Positions 31,758-39,002 of a stretch of 47,917 bases of DNA are shown here, in pieces. Position 1 is the first letter of the stretch. The number at the start of each line of letters is the position of its first letter. Source of the DNA: Candidatus Thorarchaeota archaeon (GTDB lineage Archaea; Asgardarchaeota; Thorarchaeia; Thorarchaeales; Thorarchaeaceae); NCBI GenBank assembly GCA_016839445.1, contig JAEOUG010000037.1:1-47917 (forward strand), read 5' to 3'. Under the pieces are notes generated by a model. The model worked only from the letters and a program-made list of their open reading frames with translations, ran no database searches and had not been told where the DNA came from. Made by a program: the position numbers and the translations under genes.

Positions 31758-32584
31758 TGAGTCCAGAGAAGAGACCCGATTTTCTGATCAGTGCAGAGGG
31801 TCTACGGGTTGACGGAAGAAGGCCCGACGAATTGAGACCAATCGAGCTCAAGGTCGGCGTGTTGAAACAAGCGGATGGATCTGCATCCATCAGGCAGGGC
31901 AAGACGTACATCATTGCAGGAGTCTACGGCCCTCGGGAATTGCATCCCCGACATTTGACTCTAAACGATAGAGCGTACCTGCGTGTTGTATACAGAATGG
32001 CTACATTCTCGGTACCGGATCGAAAGCGTCCAGCCCCCTCCCGCAGAGAGAAGGAAATCTCGATGGTGGTGGCAAACGCGCTAGCTCCGAGTATCTTCTT
32101 GGAGGAATTCCCGAAGGCGGTGATTGACGTGTTCATACAGGTCATCCAAGCTGACGGCGGAACGAGATGTGCGGCTATCAATGCTGCGTCACTTGCTCTC
32201 GCGGATGCTGGAATCCCAATGAGGAGTCTAATTCCCGCGGTTGCCGTTGGCAAGGCCGATGGCAAACTCGTAGTGGACCTAGGCGACGAGGAAGACAAGT
32301 ACGGTCAGGGCGATGTCCCAATGGCAATCATCCCTCAGACCGGAGACCTTACTCTCCTGCAGCAGGACGGCTCCTTCACACGCGAGGAACTCATGGAGGC
32401 AATTCCGATGGGCATCAGTGCCTGTAATTATATCCATGAACTCCAGAAGGAAGCTCTGAAGCGGGCCTACGTGAGAAGGCCAGAGGATGGCGAAGATGAC
32501 GAAGATGACGATAGCTACGATGACTATGAGGACGACCTCGAAACCGATCTCGGCGAGGCAGACCTGATGGAGGATGAGGATTAA
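31757..32584 (+). CDS. rrp41: Exosome catalytic subunit Rrp41 with acidic tail
   Basis: This 275-aa RNase PH-fold subunit carries the phosphorolytic 3'-5' exonuclease site of the exosome ring. LRVDGRRPDELRP at the start, the Arg-rich VYRMATFSVPDRKRPAPSRREKEIS region and GQGDVPMAIIPQTG (with the expected active-site Asp) mark the active RNase PH-type subunit rather than Rrp42. The last 35 or so residues are an acidic run of Glu, Asp and Tyr not found in the short family members. It is translationally coupled on both sides by one-nt TAATG overlaps with rrp4 and rrp42. Confidence 0.96.
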   Translation: MSPEKRPDFLISAEGLRVDGRRPDELRPIELKVGVLKQADGSASIRQGKTYIIAGVYGPRELHPRHLTLNDRAYLRVVYRMATFSVPDRKRPAPSRREKEISMVVANALAPSIFLEEFPKAVIDVFIQVIQADGGTRCAAINAASLALADAGIPMRSLIPAVAVGKADGKLVVDLGDEEDKYGQGDVPMAIIPQTGDLTLLQQDGSFTREELMEAIPMGISACNYIHELQKEALKRAYVRRPEDGEDDEDDDSYDDYEDDLETDLGEADLMEDED

Positions 32585-33411
32585 TGGGTGATTTCACAGC
32601 TGAAACAATCAGTCACATTGACCGTGAGTTTATTGCAGACCTTCTGAGGAAGGGCGAGCGTCTAGACGGACGCGGCTTCGACGAGTATCGAGAGCTGAGC
32701 ATTACGGCAGACGTAGTTCCCGCAAAGGCTGAAGGTTCTGCAATGGTCCAGTTAGGTGATACATCTGTAGTGGCTGGCGTCAAGGTTCTGGTCGGCGAGC
32801 CATATCCGGACTCACCCGACGAGGGAGTCACAATGGTCACCGCAGAGATGTCGCCAATAGCCTCGCCTCTCTTCGAACTGGGGCCCCCGAGGGAAGACGC
32901 AATCGAGCTTGCCCGAATTGTGGACCGCGGTGTCCGCGAGTCTGAGACTGTGGATGCTAAGGGCCTCTGTATCGAGAAGGGGAAGCAGGTGTACATGGTC
33001 TTCGCGGATGTCTATCCATTGGAGTACGATGGTAACCTCATTGACGCATCATCAATTGCTGTCAACACAGCCCTGCTGGGCACAAGGTTTCCAGAGATGA
33101 AGATCGAGAATGATGAGCTGGTTGAAACCGGGAAGCTACTCTCATTGCCAATCAAGAACATCGCCATTGAGCACACTGTTGCCCTGATTGGCAAGCATCT
33201 CATCGTCGACCCAATCCTCAAGGAGGAGTTCGTGCAGGACTGCCGACTCACCATGGCTGTAGACCGTGATGACAACTTCACGGCCATGCAGAAGGGTGGC
33301 GGAATCGGTCCCATGTCTCTCGAGCTTGTCGACAAGGCTATGGAGATGGCTCTGGGACAGGCGAAGCCCATTCGTGAAGCCATCAACGAAGCGGTCAAGC
33401 ACATAGTGTAA
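32584..33411 (+). CDS. rrp42: Exosome structural subunit Rrp42
   Basis: This 275-aa RNase PH-fold partner of Rrp41 in the hexameric ring contributes RNA binding but not catalysis. The N-terminal helix and ERLDGRGFDEYRELSI, the VKVLVGEPYPDSPDEGV segment and ending GQAKPIREAINEAV fit Rrp42. Unlike Rrp4 and Rrp41 it has no acidic extension. The ATG overlaps the rrp41 TAA by one nt. An intrinsic terminator at 33420-33453 follows directly, splitting the ribosomal-protein end of the cluster into a second transcript. Confidence 0.96.
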   Translation: MGDFTAETISHIDREFIADLLRKGERLDGRGFDEYRELSITADVVPAKAEGSAMVQLGDTSVVAGVKVLVGEPYPDSPDEGVTMVTAEMSPIASPLFELGPPREDAIELARIVDRGVRESETVDAKGLCIEKGKQVYMVFADVYPLEYDGNLIDASSIAVNTALLGTRFPEMKIENDELVETGKLLSLPIKNIAIEHTVALIGKHLIVDPILKEEFVQDCRLTMAVDRDDNFTAMQKGGGIGPMSLELVDKAMEMALGQAKPIREAINEAVKHIV

Positions 33412-33419
33412 GAGCGATT

Positions 33420-33453
33420 GAGGGCGTTCGCACCAGATGAACGCCCTCTTCTC
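33420..33453 (+). terminator. Intrinsic terminator after rrp42
   Basis: GAGGGCGTTC (33420-33429) pairs perfectly with GAACGCCCTC (33439-33448) around a 9-nt loop and is followed by TTCTC. It starts 9 nt after the rrp42 stop. A TATA-like GCTTATAGG (33471-33479) for the next transcript lies just downstream. The T-rich tail is short, so termination may be partial. Confidence 0.7.
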
Positions 33454-33546
33454 ACATTCAGATAGATACGCTTATAGGCGAAACCTGAGGGCGACTGGTA
33501 GAATCCAGCAGCCTGGGTTTCACTCACTCAAAAGGAGAGAATTGAT

Positions 33547-33942
33547 TTGGCGCGTACCAAGAAGGTTGGTAGCACTGGCAGATTCGGCCCGAGATATGGC
33601 GCAAAGCTAAGGAGAAGAGTCCTTGATATTGACAACCGGAGGAAGGATCCGACTCGCTGCCCATCTTGCGCTACAAAGGCACTGAAGAGGAAGGCTGCGG
33701 GACTCTGGAATTGCACCAAGTGCGGTCTTGTCTTTGCAGGAGGGGCATATGTTCCCTTCACAGATGCAGGAAAGGCTGCGAAGCGAGCTATCGCTCAGCG
33801 CGTTGCAGGTGACTTTCTTGCCCTTCGCGATGATGAGGATGTCGAAGATGTTCTCGACTTCTTGCCTAATGTAGAGCCTGAAGAAGAAGAGGTAGTCATT
33901 GACGCTGAAACTATCTCATCCGAGGACGACGAAGCACCATAA
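33547..33942 (+). CDS. rpl37ae: Ribosomal protein L37Ae (eL43) with acidic C-terminal extension
   Basis: This 131-aa protein is clearly eL43: TKKVGSTGRFGPRYGAKLRRR at the N-terminus and a zinc ribbon CPSC...CTKC around ALKRKAAGLWNCTKCG. The family is usually 70-95 aa. Beyond about residue 92 an extra tail of about 40 residues carries mostly Asp, Glu, Val and Leu (DDEDVEDVLDFLP, EPEEEEVV). The start is TTG at 33547 with AGGAG 10 nt upstream. The rpoP gene that often follows is missing; only 20 bp separate it from the Brix gene. Confidence 0.95.
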   Translation: MARTKKVGSTGRFGPRYGAKLRRRVLDIDNRRKDPTRCPSCATKALKRKAAGLWNCTKCGLVFAGGAYVPFTDAGKAAKRAIAQRVAGDFLALRDDEDVEDVLDFLPNVEPEEEEVVIDAETISSEDDEAP

Positions 33943-33962
33943 GAGCAAGCAGGCCGAGTGAT

Positions 33963-34529
33963 TTGCCCACTCTATTGATTACCACTTCGAGAAAGACATC
34001 AAACAGAATACGCTCTTTTGCGCGAGATTTGTGGTCTGTGCTCCCGTCCTCAGATAGGTTCAACCGAGGAGGCATGGGCATTGGCGAGCTCGTTTCCAGA
34101 ATCGCTTCGTCAGGTTCCGAGGCCGCCTTGATCATATCCAATTGGAAGGGAAATCCGGGGGATCTCACGCTCCTTCTACCTGATGGAAGTCAGGGATTCA
34201 CTCTCAGGATCGAAAGCGCTGCACTGCGGAGAGAGGTCGATGAGGGCAGCAGGCCGAGAATCAGCTCCATTGCGGGAGTCTTCTTGAAGCCCGGCTCTGC
34301 GACCGAGGCTACCCAGCTTGCCGAGCGACTGGGCTCAGTTCTCCACGTCGATGTAAGAGTATCCGAGTCTGTCCCTGCTGGTGGGCAATTGGGAGGAGTG
34401 GCGATCTGGCTTGAGTCTCTGCCCTCAGGAAAGACTCTTTGGACGCATCATCATACTCATGATGGCAGGGAGATCGGACCGAGAATTCGCCTAAAGCAAT
34501 CAAGGAGGCCAGACACTGAGCTCCAGTGA
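33963..34529 (+). CDS. IMP4/Brix-domain ribosome biogenesis protein
   Basis: This 188-aa minimal Brix protein opens with LLITTSRKTSNRIRSFARDL and contains the RFNRGGM motif, both characteristic of archaeal IMP4-like proteins that act in rRNA processing. ALIISNWKGNPGDLTLLLPDG forms the central sheet. The start is TTG at 33963, after a GTGAT ribosome binding site. It is coupled to pcc1, whose GTG start is 1 nt after its stop. Its position between L37Ae and Pcc1 is conserved in many archaea. Confidence 0.88.
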   Translation: MPTLLITTSRKTSNRIRSFARDLWSVLPSSDRFNRGGMGIGELVSRIASSGSEAALIISNWKGNPGDLTLLLPDGSQGFTLRIESAALRREVDEGSRPRISSIAGVFLKPGSATEATQLAERLGSVLHVDVRVSESVPAGGQLGGVAIWLESLPSGKTLWTHHHTHDGREIGPRIRLKQSRRPDTELQ

Positions 34530-34530
34530 C

Positions 34531-34776
34531 GTGACCGGGACATCGGTACTGGAAATCGAGCTCGATAGCGAACAGGAGGCGAAAGTCATCTATGATGCCC
34601 TGCTCCCAGAGACGCAGTCTGTACCATCCGACAGGGCAGAAACCTCCGTTACTGTTCAGGGCTCCTCTGTCCGAATCGAGATCCGTGCCGGAGATCTCAC
34701 TGCGCTCCGCGCAGCTATGAACTCCTTTTTGGCTTGGGTCTCGGCGTGCAAGCGAACCCTCGACTCACTGGACTGA
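34531..34776 (+). CDS. pcc1: KEOPS complex subunit Pcc1
   Basis: This 81-aa small alpha/beta protein of the KEOPS complex helps make the universal tRNA t6A37 modification. The features are an N-terminal strand LEIELDSEQEAKVIYDALLPE, a second strand pair around SVRIEIRAGDLTALRAAMNSFLAWV, and the dimerization helix at the end. The start is GTG. It fits the standard gene order Brix-pcc1-pfdB. Other KEOPS genes are not in this window. Confidence 0.9.
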   Translation: MTGTSVLEIELDSEQEAKVIYDALLPETQSVPSDRAETSVTVQGSSVRIEIRAGDLTALRAAMNSFLAWVSACKRTLDSLD

Positions 34777-34844
34777 GGCACATGCCAAAATCCTTAAGAA
34801 ACAAGTCCGACGGCGAACTCTGACCACGACGAGAGTGAAGTGAA

Positions 34845-35207
34845 ATGGCTCAGAGTATCCCCCCTGCGCTTGAAGACGAGTTGCGAAAGTACGAGAACAT
34901 GCGACGACAGCACGAGAGTCAGTCCGTGATGCTTCAAGCCATCGTCAACGAGTTGAAAGAGGTCGAGCTCACGCTCGATGAACTCCGAAAAGAGTCCGAC
35001 GATGTAGTGACATACAAGGCCGTTGGACAGGTCATGTTCAAAGTAGAGAAGCCTGCTCTTGTGGAGGAACTGGAAGAGAAACAGCGCACTCTGACAATTC
35101 GGAAGGAGAAGACTGAGAAATCAGTCAAGTCCATGTCCGATAGTCTCACAGGACTCCAATCAAAGATACAGCTAGAGCTCTCGAAGCGCAATCTCCGGCT
35201 CCAGTGA
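34845..35207 (+). CDS. pfdB: Prefoldin beta subunit
   Basis: This 120-aa beta subunit of the hexameric prefoldin chaperone has two long coiled-coil arms (about residues 7-50 and 75-117) that flank a beta hairpin including VVTYKAVGQVMFKV. The hairpin and NELKEVELTLDELRK are characteristic. The ATG has a short GTGA upstream, and a TATA-like CTTAAG is present at about 34792, so it can be transcribed on its own. It overlaps the DUF3194 gene by 4 nt. Confidence 0.95.
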   Translation: MAQSIPPALEDELRKYENMRRQHESQSVMLQAIVNELKEVELTLDELRKESDDVVTYKAVGQVMFKVEKPALVEELEEKQRTLTIRKEKTEKSVKSMSDSLTGLQSKIQLELSKRNLRLQ

Positions 35208-35512
35208 ACGCGATGAACTCGGTCAGAATCGGCCTCCCCCCGGTTTCCGAAGAGGAGCTGGAGCGGCTTGCTGAGGATTGTGAGGAGTACATCTCACAGT
35301 ACATCATGAAGAGAATACCTGAGAAGAGCATTGAGAACATGTTCATCAGTTGCGACCTGGCTCTGCAAGACGGTCAACTAGACGCCGATATCCAGATTGA
35401 GATTGACCAGTCGTATGACACAGGGCACTCCCTCGACGACCTAGCAGAAGAGGCTGGCGAGGCCGGCATGGAGTGGCTTGAGAAGCAGCTGATGGAGATG
35501 AAGGAACGATGA
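35204..35512 (+). CDS. DUF3194 family protein
   Basis: This 102-aa archaeal protein belongs to a family regularly encoded directly after prefoldin beta. VSEEELERLAEDCEEYISQYIMKRIP and DADIQIEIDQSYDTGHSLDDLAEEAGEAG are recognisable. The function is unknown; the position suggests a link to protein folding or translation. The start is GTG at 35204 (overlapping the pfdB stop) or ATG at 35213. The stop overlaps the DHH gene start by 4 nt. Confidence 0.85.
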   Translation: MNAMNSVRIGLPPVSEEELERLAEDCEEYISQYIMKRIPEKSIENMFISCDLALQDGQLDADIQIEIDQSYDTGHSLDDLAEEAGEAGMEWLEKQLMEMKER

Positions 35513-36513
35513 ACCTGAGGAGCCTTGTTTCGCAGGCACGTAGGATTTTGATTATGGGGCATCAGAACGCTGATCCCGACGCGGTCTGCGCCATGGCCGC
35601 GATGAAGTCACTGATATCCAGTATCAATAGTGACGTTGAGATTGAGATGGTCGCCGATGACGTGAGCCGTCTCTCAATCCAGGTCATGGGTGTCCTAGCT
35701 CCTGAGGAACGCATCTCAGAAGATGTCAAAGGTGATCACGACCTGCTTGTCCTTCTTGACACCAACAGCAGATACCAGCTCGGTGATAGGTTCCAGGAAG
35801 TTCCACAGAATCCTGAGTACACAATCGTCATTGACCACCACGAACCTAATCCAGACATCGACCAGCTCTCTCTGCACACGCTTGTAAGAAGCGACCGATA
35901 CTCCACGTGTGAGATAATCGCTGACATGTTTGATGAGAACGAGATCAAGATGAGTTCTGGGATAGCGAGTCTACTCTTGACTGGCCTCCTCTTTGACACT
36001 CGTCGATTCTTCTACTCTGACACCATCACTCTTCGGACTGCGCTCGCGCTATTGGAACGCGGAGCCAATTACGATGACTGTGTCAGATCGCTCATTATCC
36101 AGCCTGATCGATCCGAACGGATCGCGCGTCTAACTGCGGCAGGGAGGCTAAAGATACACAATGTCGGCAATTGGGTAGTAGTCACGTCGAAAGTTCGTGC
36201 CTTCGAAGCTAGTGCATGTCGAGCACTGATTGATGTTGGAGCCGATGTCGCTATCGTTGGAGGACGACCCGACAAGAACCAAGTTCGGTTGAGTTCCAGA
36301 AGCACTCGTGAGTTCTCTCGAGAGACCCGCGTGAATCTTGGCGCTGATGTTATGGAGCCTCTCGGGCCTCTCATTGGGGGAAAAGGCGGTGGTCATGCAA
36401 ACGCAGCCGGTGCAAATGGCGTGGAGAACCTCGAGGAAGCCTTGACAAGAGCAGTAGACTTGATTAGGATGGCAGTCGAGCGAGAGGCAGGGAAGAATAC
36501 CGGAGATACTTAG
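35509..36513 (+). CDS. DHH/DHHA1 family phosphoesterase (NrnA-like)
   Basis: This 334-aa DHH-family hydrolase probably degrades short oligonucleotides or cyclic dinucleotide products. The metal-binding motifs are visible: HQNADPDA (I), LLDTN (II), DHHE (III) and LLFDTRRFF (IV). The DHHA1 substrate motif is GGKGGGHANAAGANG. It closes the superoperon by 4-nt overlap with DUF3194. The ECF transporter genes begin 11 nt after its stop. Confidence 0.92.
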   Translation: MNLRSLVSQARRILIMGHQNADPDAVCAMAAMKSLISSINSDVEIEMVADDVSRLSIQVMGVLAPEERISEDVKGDHDLLVLLDTNSRYQLGDRFQEVPQNPEYTIVIDHHEPNPDIDQLSLHTLVRSDRYSTCEIIADMFDENEIKMSSGIASLLLTGLLFDTRRFFYSDTITLRTALALLERGANYDDCVRSLIIQPDRSERIARLTAAGRLKIHNVGNWVVVTSKVRAFEASACRALIDVGADVAIVGGRPDKNQVRLSSRSTREFSRETRVNLGADVMEPLGPLIGGKGGGHANAAGANGVENLEEALTRAVDLIRMAVEREAGKNTGDT

Positions 36514-36524
36514 GAGGTAGTTCT

Positions 36525-37367
36525 TTGGCGCTCATCGAGTTCAGCAATTTCAGTTTCAAGTACTACGGTGCTGACTCTCTGGCGCTGAAGAAGATTGATC
36601 TCACGATTGAGGAGGACGAGTACGTTGTCGTCACAGGTCCGAGCGGCTGCGGCAAGACTACATTGTGTCGCACAATCAACGGACTCGTGCCTCACTTCCA
36701 CAGGGGCTACATTGCGGGCAATGTGATTGTGGACGGCATGAACACGCGAGAACATGAGGTCGCGGAACTGGCCACAACCGCAGGACTGGTGTTTCAGCAA
36801 CCGGAGAATCAGCTTGTCACACTCAATGTCGAGAAGGAGATAGCGTTTGGACCCGAGAACCTGGGTGTCCCTCCTGAAGAGGTCCGGAGCAGGGTTGACG
36901 AGCTTATCTCGCTCTTGGAGCTTGAGCATCTCAGGGACAAGCATCCACATGAGATGTCTGGAGGAGAACAGCAGAGAGTAGCAATGGCTGCAACACTGGC
37001 GCTGAAGCCCAAGATTCTGGTTGCGGATGAGCCCACCTCAAACTTGGATCCCAAGAGCGCTGAGACCATCCTTGACATTGTGTCCTCACTCAACAGGCGC
37101 GATATGACCGTAGTGATTGTTGAGCATCGCTTGGATTTGGTCTCAAAAGATGCCAGCCGCCTCATCCTCATGGACAAGGGGGAGGTCATTGCGGATGGCG
37201 ACCCAAGAGAGGTTCTGGCAATGGACCTCTGCGAAGAGATTGGGGTCGGCGTGCCCAAGGCAACAGCTGTCTACAAGCGGCTCCTCCGCAGTGGAGTTCA
37301 CCTAGACCGTGTTCCCCTCACAGGACAGGAGTTGGCTCAGTTGACCAAGGAGGGGATTCTCCGTTGA
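36525..37367 (+). CDS. ecfA1: ECF transporter ATPase A1
   Basis: This 280-aa ATP-binding subunit of an energy-coupling-factor transporter has Walker A GPSGCGKTT (38-46), the Q-loop VFQQPENQLV typical of EcfA, signature MSGGEQQR and Walker B ILVADEPTSNLDP. The C-terminal 60 residues form the ECF-type dimerization region. The start is TTG at 36525, supported by AGGAGGT 6 nt upstream. It overlaps ecfA2 by 4 nt. Together with ecfA2 and ecfT it makes a complete energizing module. Confidence 0.93.
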   Translation: MALIEFSNFSFKYYGADSLALKKIDLTIEEDEYVVVTGPSGCGKTTLCRTINGLVPHFHRGYIAGNVIVDGMNTREHEVAELATTAGLVFQQPENQLVTLNVEKEIAFGPENLGVPPEEVRSRVDELISLLELEHLRDKHPHEMSGGEQQRVAMAATLALKPKILVADEPTSNLDPKSAETILDIVSSLNRRDMTVVIVEHRLDLVSKDASRLILMDKGEVIADGDPREVLAMDLCEEIGVGVPKATAVYKRLLRSGVHLDRVPLTGQELAQLTKEGILR

Positions 37368-38188
37368 TTCTCCTCGAAGATGTCTACTTCGCCTACGAGG
37401 GTCTCTACACTGCTCTGCAGGGGGTCTCTCTGCAGATTGACGATGGAGAAAGGGTAGCGATCATGGGGACCAACGGCGCCGGAAAGACGACCCTTGTCAA
37501 GCACCTGAATGGCCTACTCCGTCCGGACTCCGGGCGAGTCATCCTTGACGGTGTCGATACTAGGCGCCACTCGGTAGCTGAGTTGGCACGGCAAATAGGG
37601 CTAGTGATGCAGAATCCAGACCATCAGCTGTTCTTGGATTCCGTCGAGAAGGAGATTGTCTTCGGTCTCAAGAACCTGGGTTACTCTGAGGCTGACTCCT
37701 TGGATAGATGCAACAGAACCCTCTCGCACCTGGGCCTTGAGGGCTTCTTGGAGAGGTCTCCGTTCACACTCTCCGGCGGCGAGCGAAAACGTGTAGCACT
37801 CGCATCAGTATTGGCCACAGAGCCCCGTGTTCTCGCCCTTGATGAACCCACTATCGGTCAAGACGCGCGCCAGAAAGAGAACTTGGCCCAGATGCTGGAA
37901 GAGCTTAACGCCAAAGGTCGCACTGTGGTAGTAGTGACTCACGACATCGAGTTTGTAATCGAGCACTTCCCCCGCACAATAGCAATGGCGGGCGGACAGA
38001 TTGTGGCAGACGGAAGGACCAGCTCGGTACTCAGCAATGACGAAGTCATTGAGAGGTGCTCACTTACTCCTCCTCAATTGACGATTGCCGCGCGGTCTCT
38101 GCACAAGGAGTTCCCTCATGTTCCGGAGCGCTTGACCCTACTCTCAGAAGTAGAGGCGGAGATCCTGAGAATCCTAGGAGGTGGCTAA
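37364..38188 (+). CDS. ecfA2: ECF transporter ATPase A2
   Basis: This 274-aa second ATPase has Walker A GTNGAGKTT, a Q-loop VMQNPDHQLF, signature LSGGERKR, Walker B VLALDEPTIGQD and switch His in VTHDIEFV. It pairs with EcfA1 as a heterodimer. The start is TTG at 37364, with AAGGAGGGG about 10 nt ahead. The gene overlaps the stop of ecfA1, and its end lies immediately upstream of ecfT. Confidence 0.93.
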   Translation: MILLEDVYFAYEGLYTALQGVSLQIDDGERVAIMGTNGAGKTTLVKHLNGLLRPDSGRVILDGVDTRRHSVAELARQIGLVMQNPDHQLFLDSVEKEIVFGLKNLGYSEADSLDRCNRTLSHLGLEGFLERSPFTLSGGERKRVALASVLATEPRVLALDEPTIGQDARQKENLAQMLEELNAKGRTVVVVTHDIEFVIEHFPRTIAMAGGQIVADGRTSSVLSNDEVIERCSLTPPQLTIAARSLHKEFPHVPERLTLLSEVEAEILRILGGG

Positions 38189-38189
38189 C

Positions 38190-38951
38190 ATGTCTTTTCT
38201 TGAAGTATTTCAGTACACCCGCCAAGACTCTCCCATCCACCGACTAGATCCTCGGGCCAAGATGCTTCTCTCCCTTGTTCTTGCTGTAGTTTCACTCCTC
38301 TTCATGGAGATTCTTGTGCTTGCACTCCTGTTGGGACTCCTCATTCCAGTTCTTGCTGCGTCTCGGTCATTAAGACGATGGAGCCGAAGCATGAAGAGCC
38401 TCTCGGTCCTGCTCATCTTCATAATTGTCTTCAATACACTGCTCTCTACTGCAACGTATCCGTTCAACTACTCCGTCTCCCTCTCGCTGCGTCTAATAGT
38501 TCTGATGACCTCTTTCTCGATCTTCTTTCTCACAGTCCACCCCGATGAGCTCTCTCAGGCGCTGATTCAGATGCGTGTGAGGTTTGAGTTTGCCTTCGCT
38601 ATGAGCATGGCAATGAGGTATGTTCCAACCCTAGCGCAAGAAGCCTATGCCATCATGGATGCCCAGAAGACGAGAGGTGTAGAGCTTGACAAGGGAAGCC
38701 TCCTCACACGAATACGGAACATAATCCCAATCATTGTACCTCTCATCATTGTCTCAATAAGGAGGGCGCTCTCTATCGCTGAGAGCATGGAATCCCGAGG
38801 TTTCGGTTCTTGTGAGAAGCGAACCTATATGGAGCGTCTAAGCTTCAAGAGAAGGGACTGGGCTGTCGTGGTCTTCTCTCTGACAGTTCTCGTCCTTGCG
38901 CTCTACATCAGGCTCTATGTGCCTATCCCGGTCTGGTACATACCCTTCTAG
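38190..38951 (+). CDS. ecfT: ECF transporter transmembrane component T
   Basis: This 253-aa EcfT scaffold has about six helices and the two coupling motifs of the family, here AQKTRG (usual ARG) in YAIMDAQKTRGVELDKG and ESRG in IAESMESRGFG. These contact the two ATPases. The start at ATG 38190 is preferred to an upstream in-frame GTG (38181), which lies inside the AGGAGG ribosome binding site. There is no S component (substrate binder) in the window, so it is probably a group II shared module whose EcfS is elsewhere. Confidence 0.92.
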   Translation: MSFLEVFQYTRQDSPIHRLDPRAKMLLSLVLAVVSLLFMEILVLALLLGLLIPVLAASRSLRRWSRSMKSLSVLLIFIIVFNTLLSTATYPFNYSVSLSLRLIVLMTSFSIFFLTVHPDELSQALIQMRVRFEFAFAMSMAMRYVPTLAQEAYAIMDAQKTRGVELDKGSLLTRIRNIIPIIVPLIIVSIRRALSIAESMESRGFGSCEKRTYMERLSFKRRDWAVVVFSLTVLVLALYIRLYVPIPVWYIPF

Positions 38952-38970
38952 ACACTCCTATAGAGCCACG

Positions 38971-38979
38971 TACTTAAGG
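38971..38979 (+). promoter_or_regulatory. TATA box of the photolyase gene
   Basis: TACTTAAGG is centred 28 bp before the photolyase ATG at 39003. It sits in the 51-bp gap after ecfT and predicts a leaderless mRNA. Confidence 0.6.
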
Positions 38980-39002
38980 GTCGAGTTCAACTGGACAGCG
39001 CA

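Noticed and set aside
33012..33527. 171-codon minus-strand open frame over rrp42 and the terminator
   Set aside because: It is antisense to rrp42 and would read through the clear hairpin at 33420-33448.
33547..33942. L37Ae extension as a fused RNA polymerase subunit P
   Set aside because: Subunit P needs its own zinc-binding Cys pairs; the extension has none and is simply acidic.
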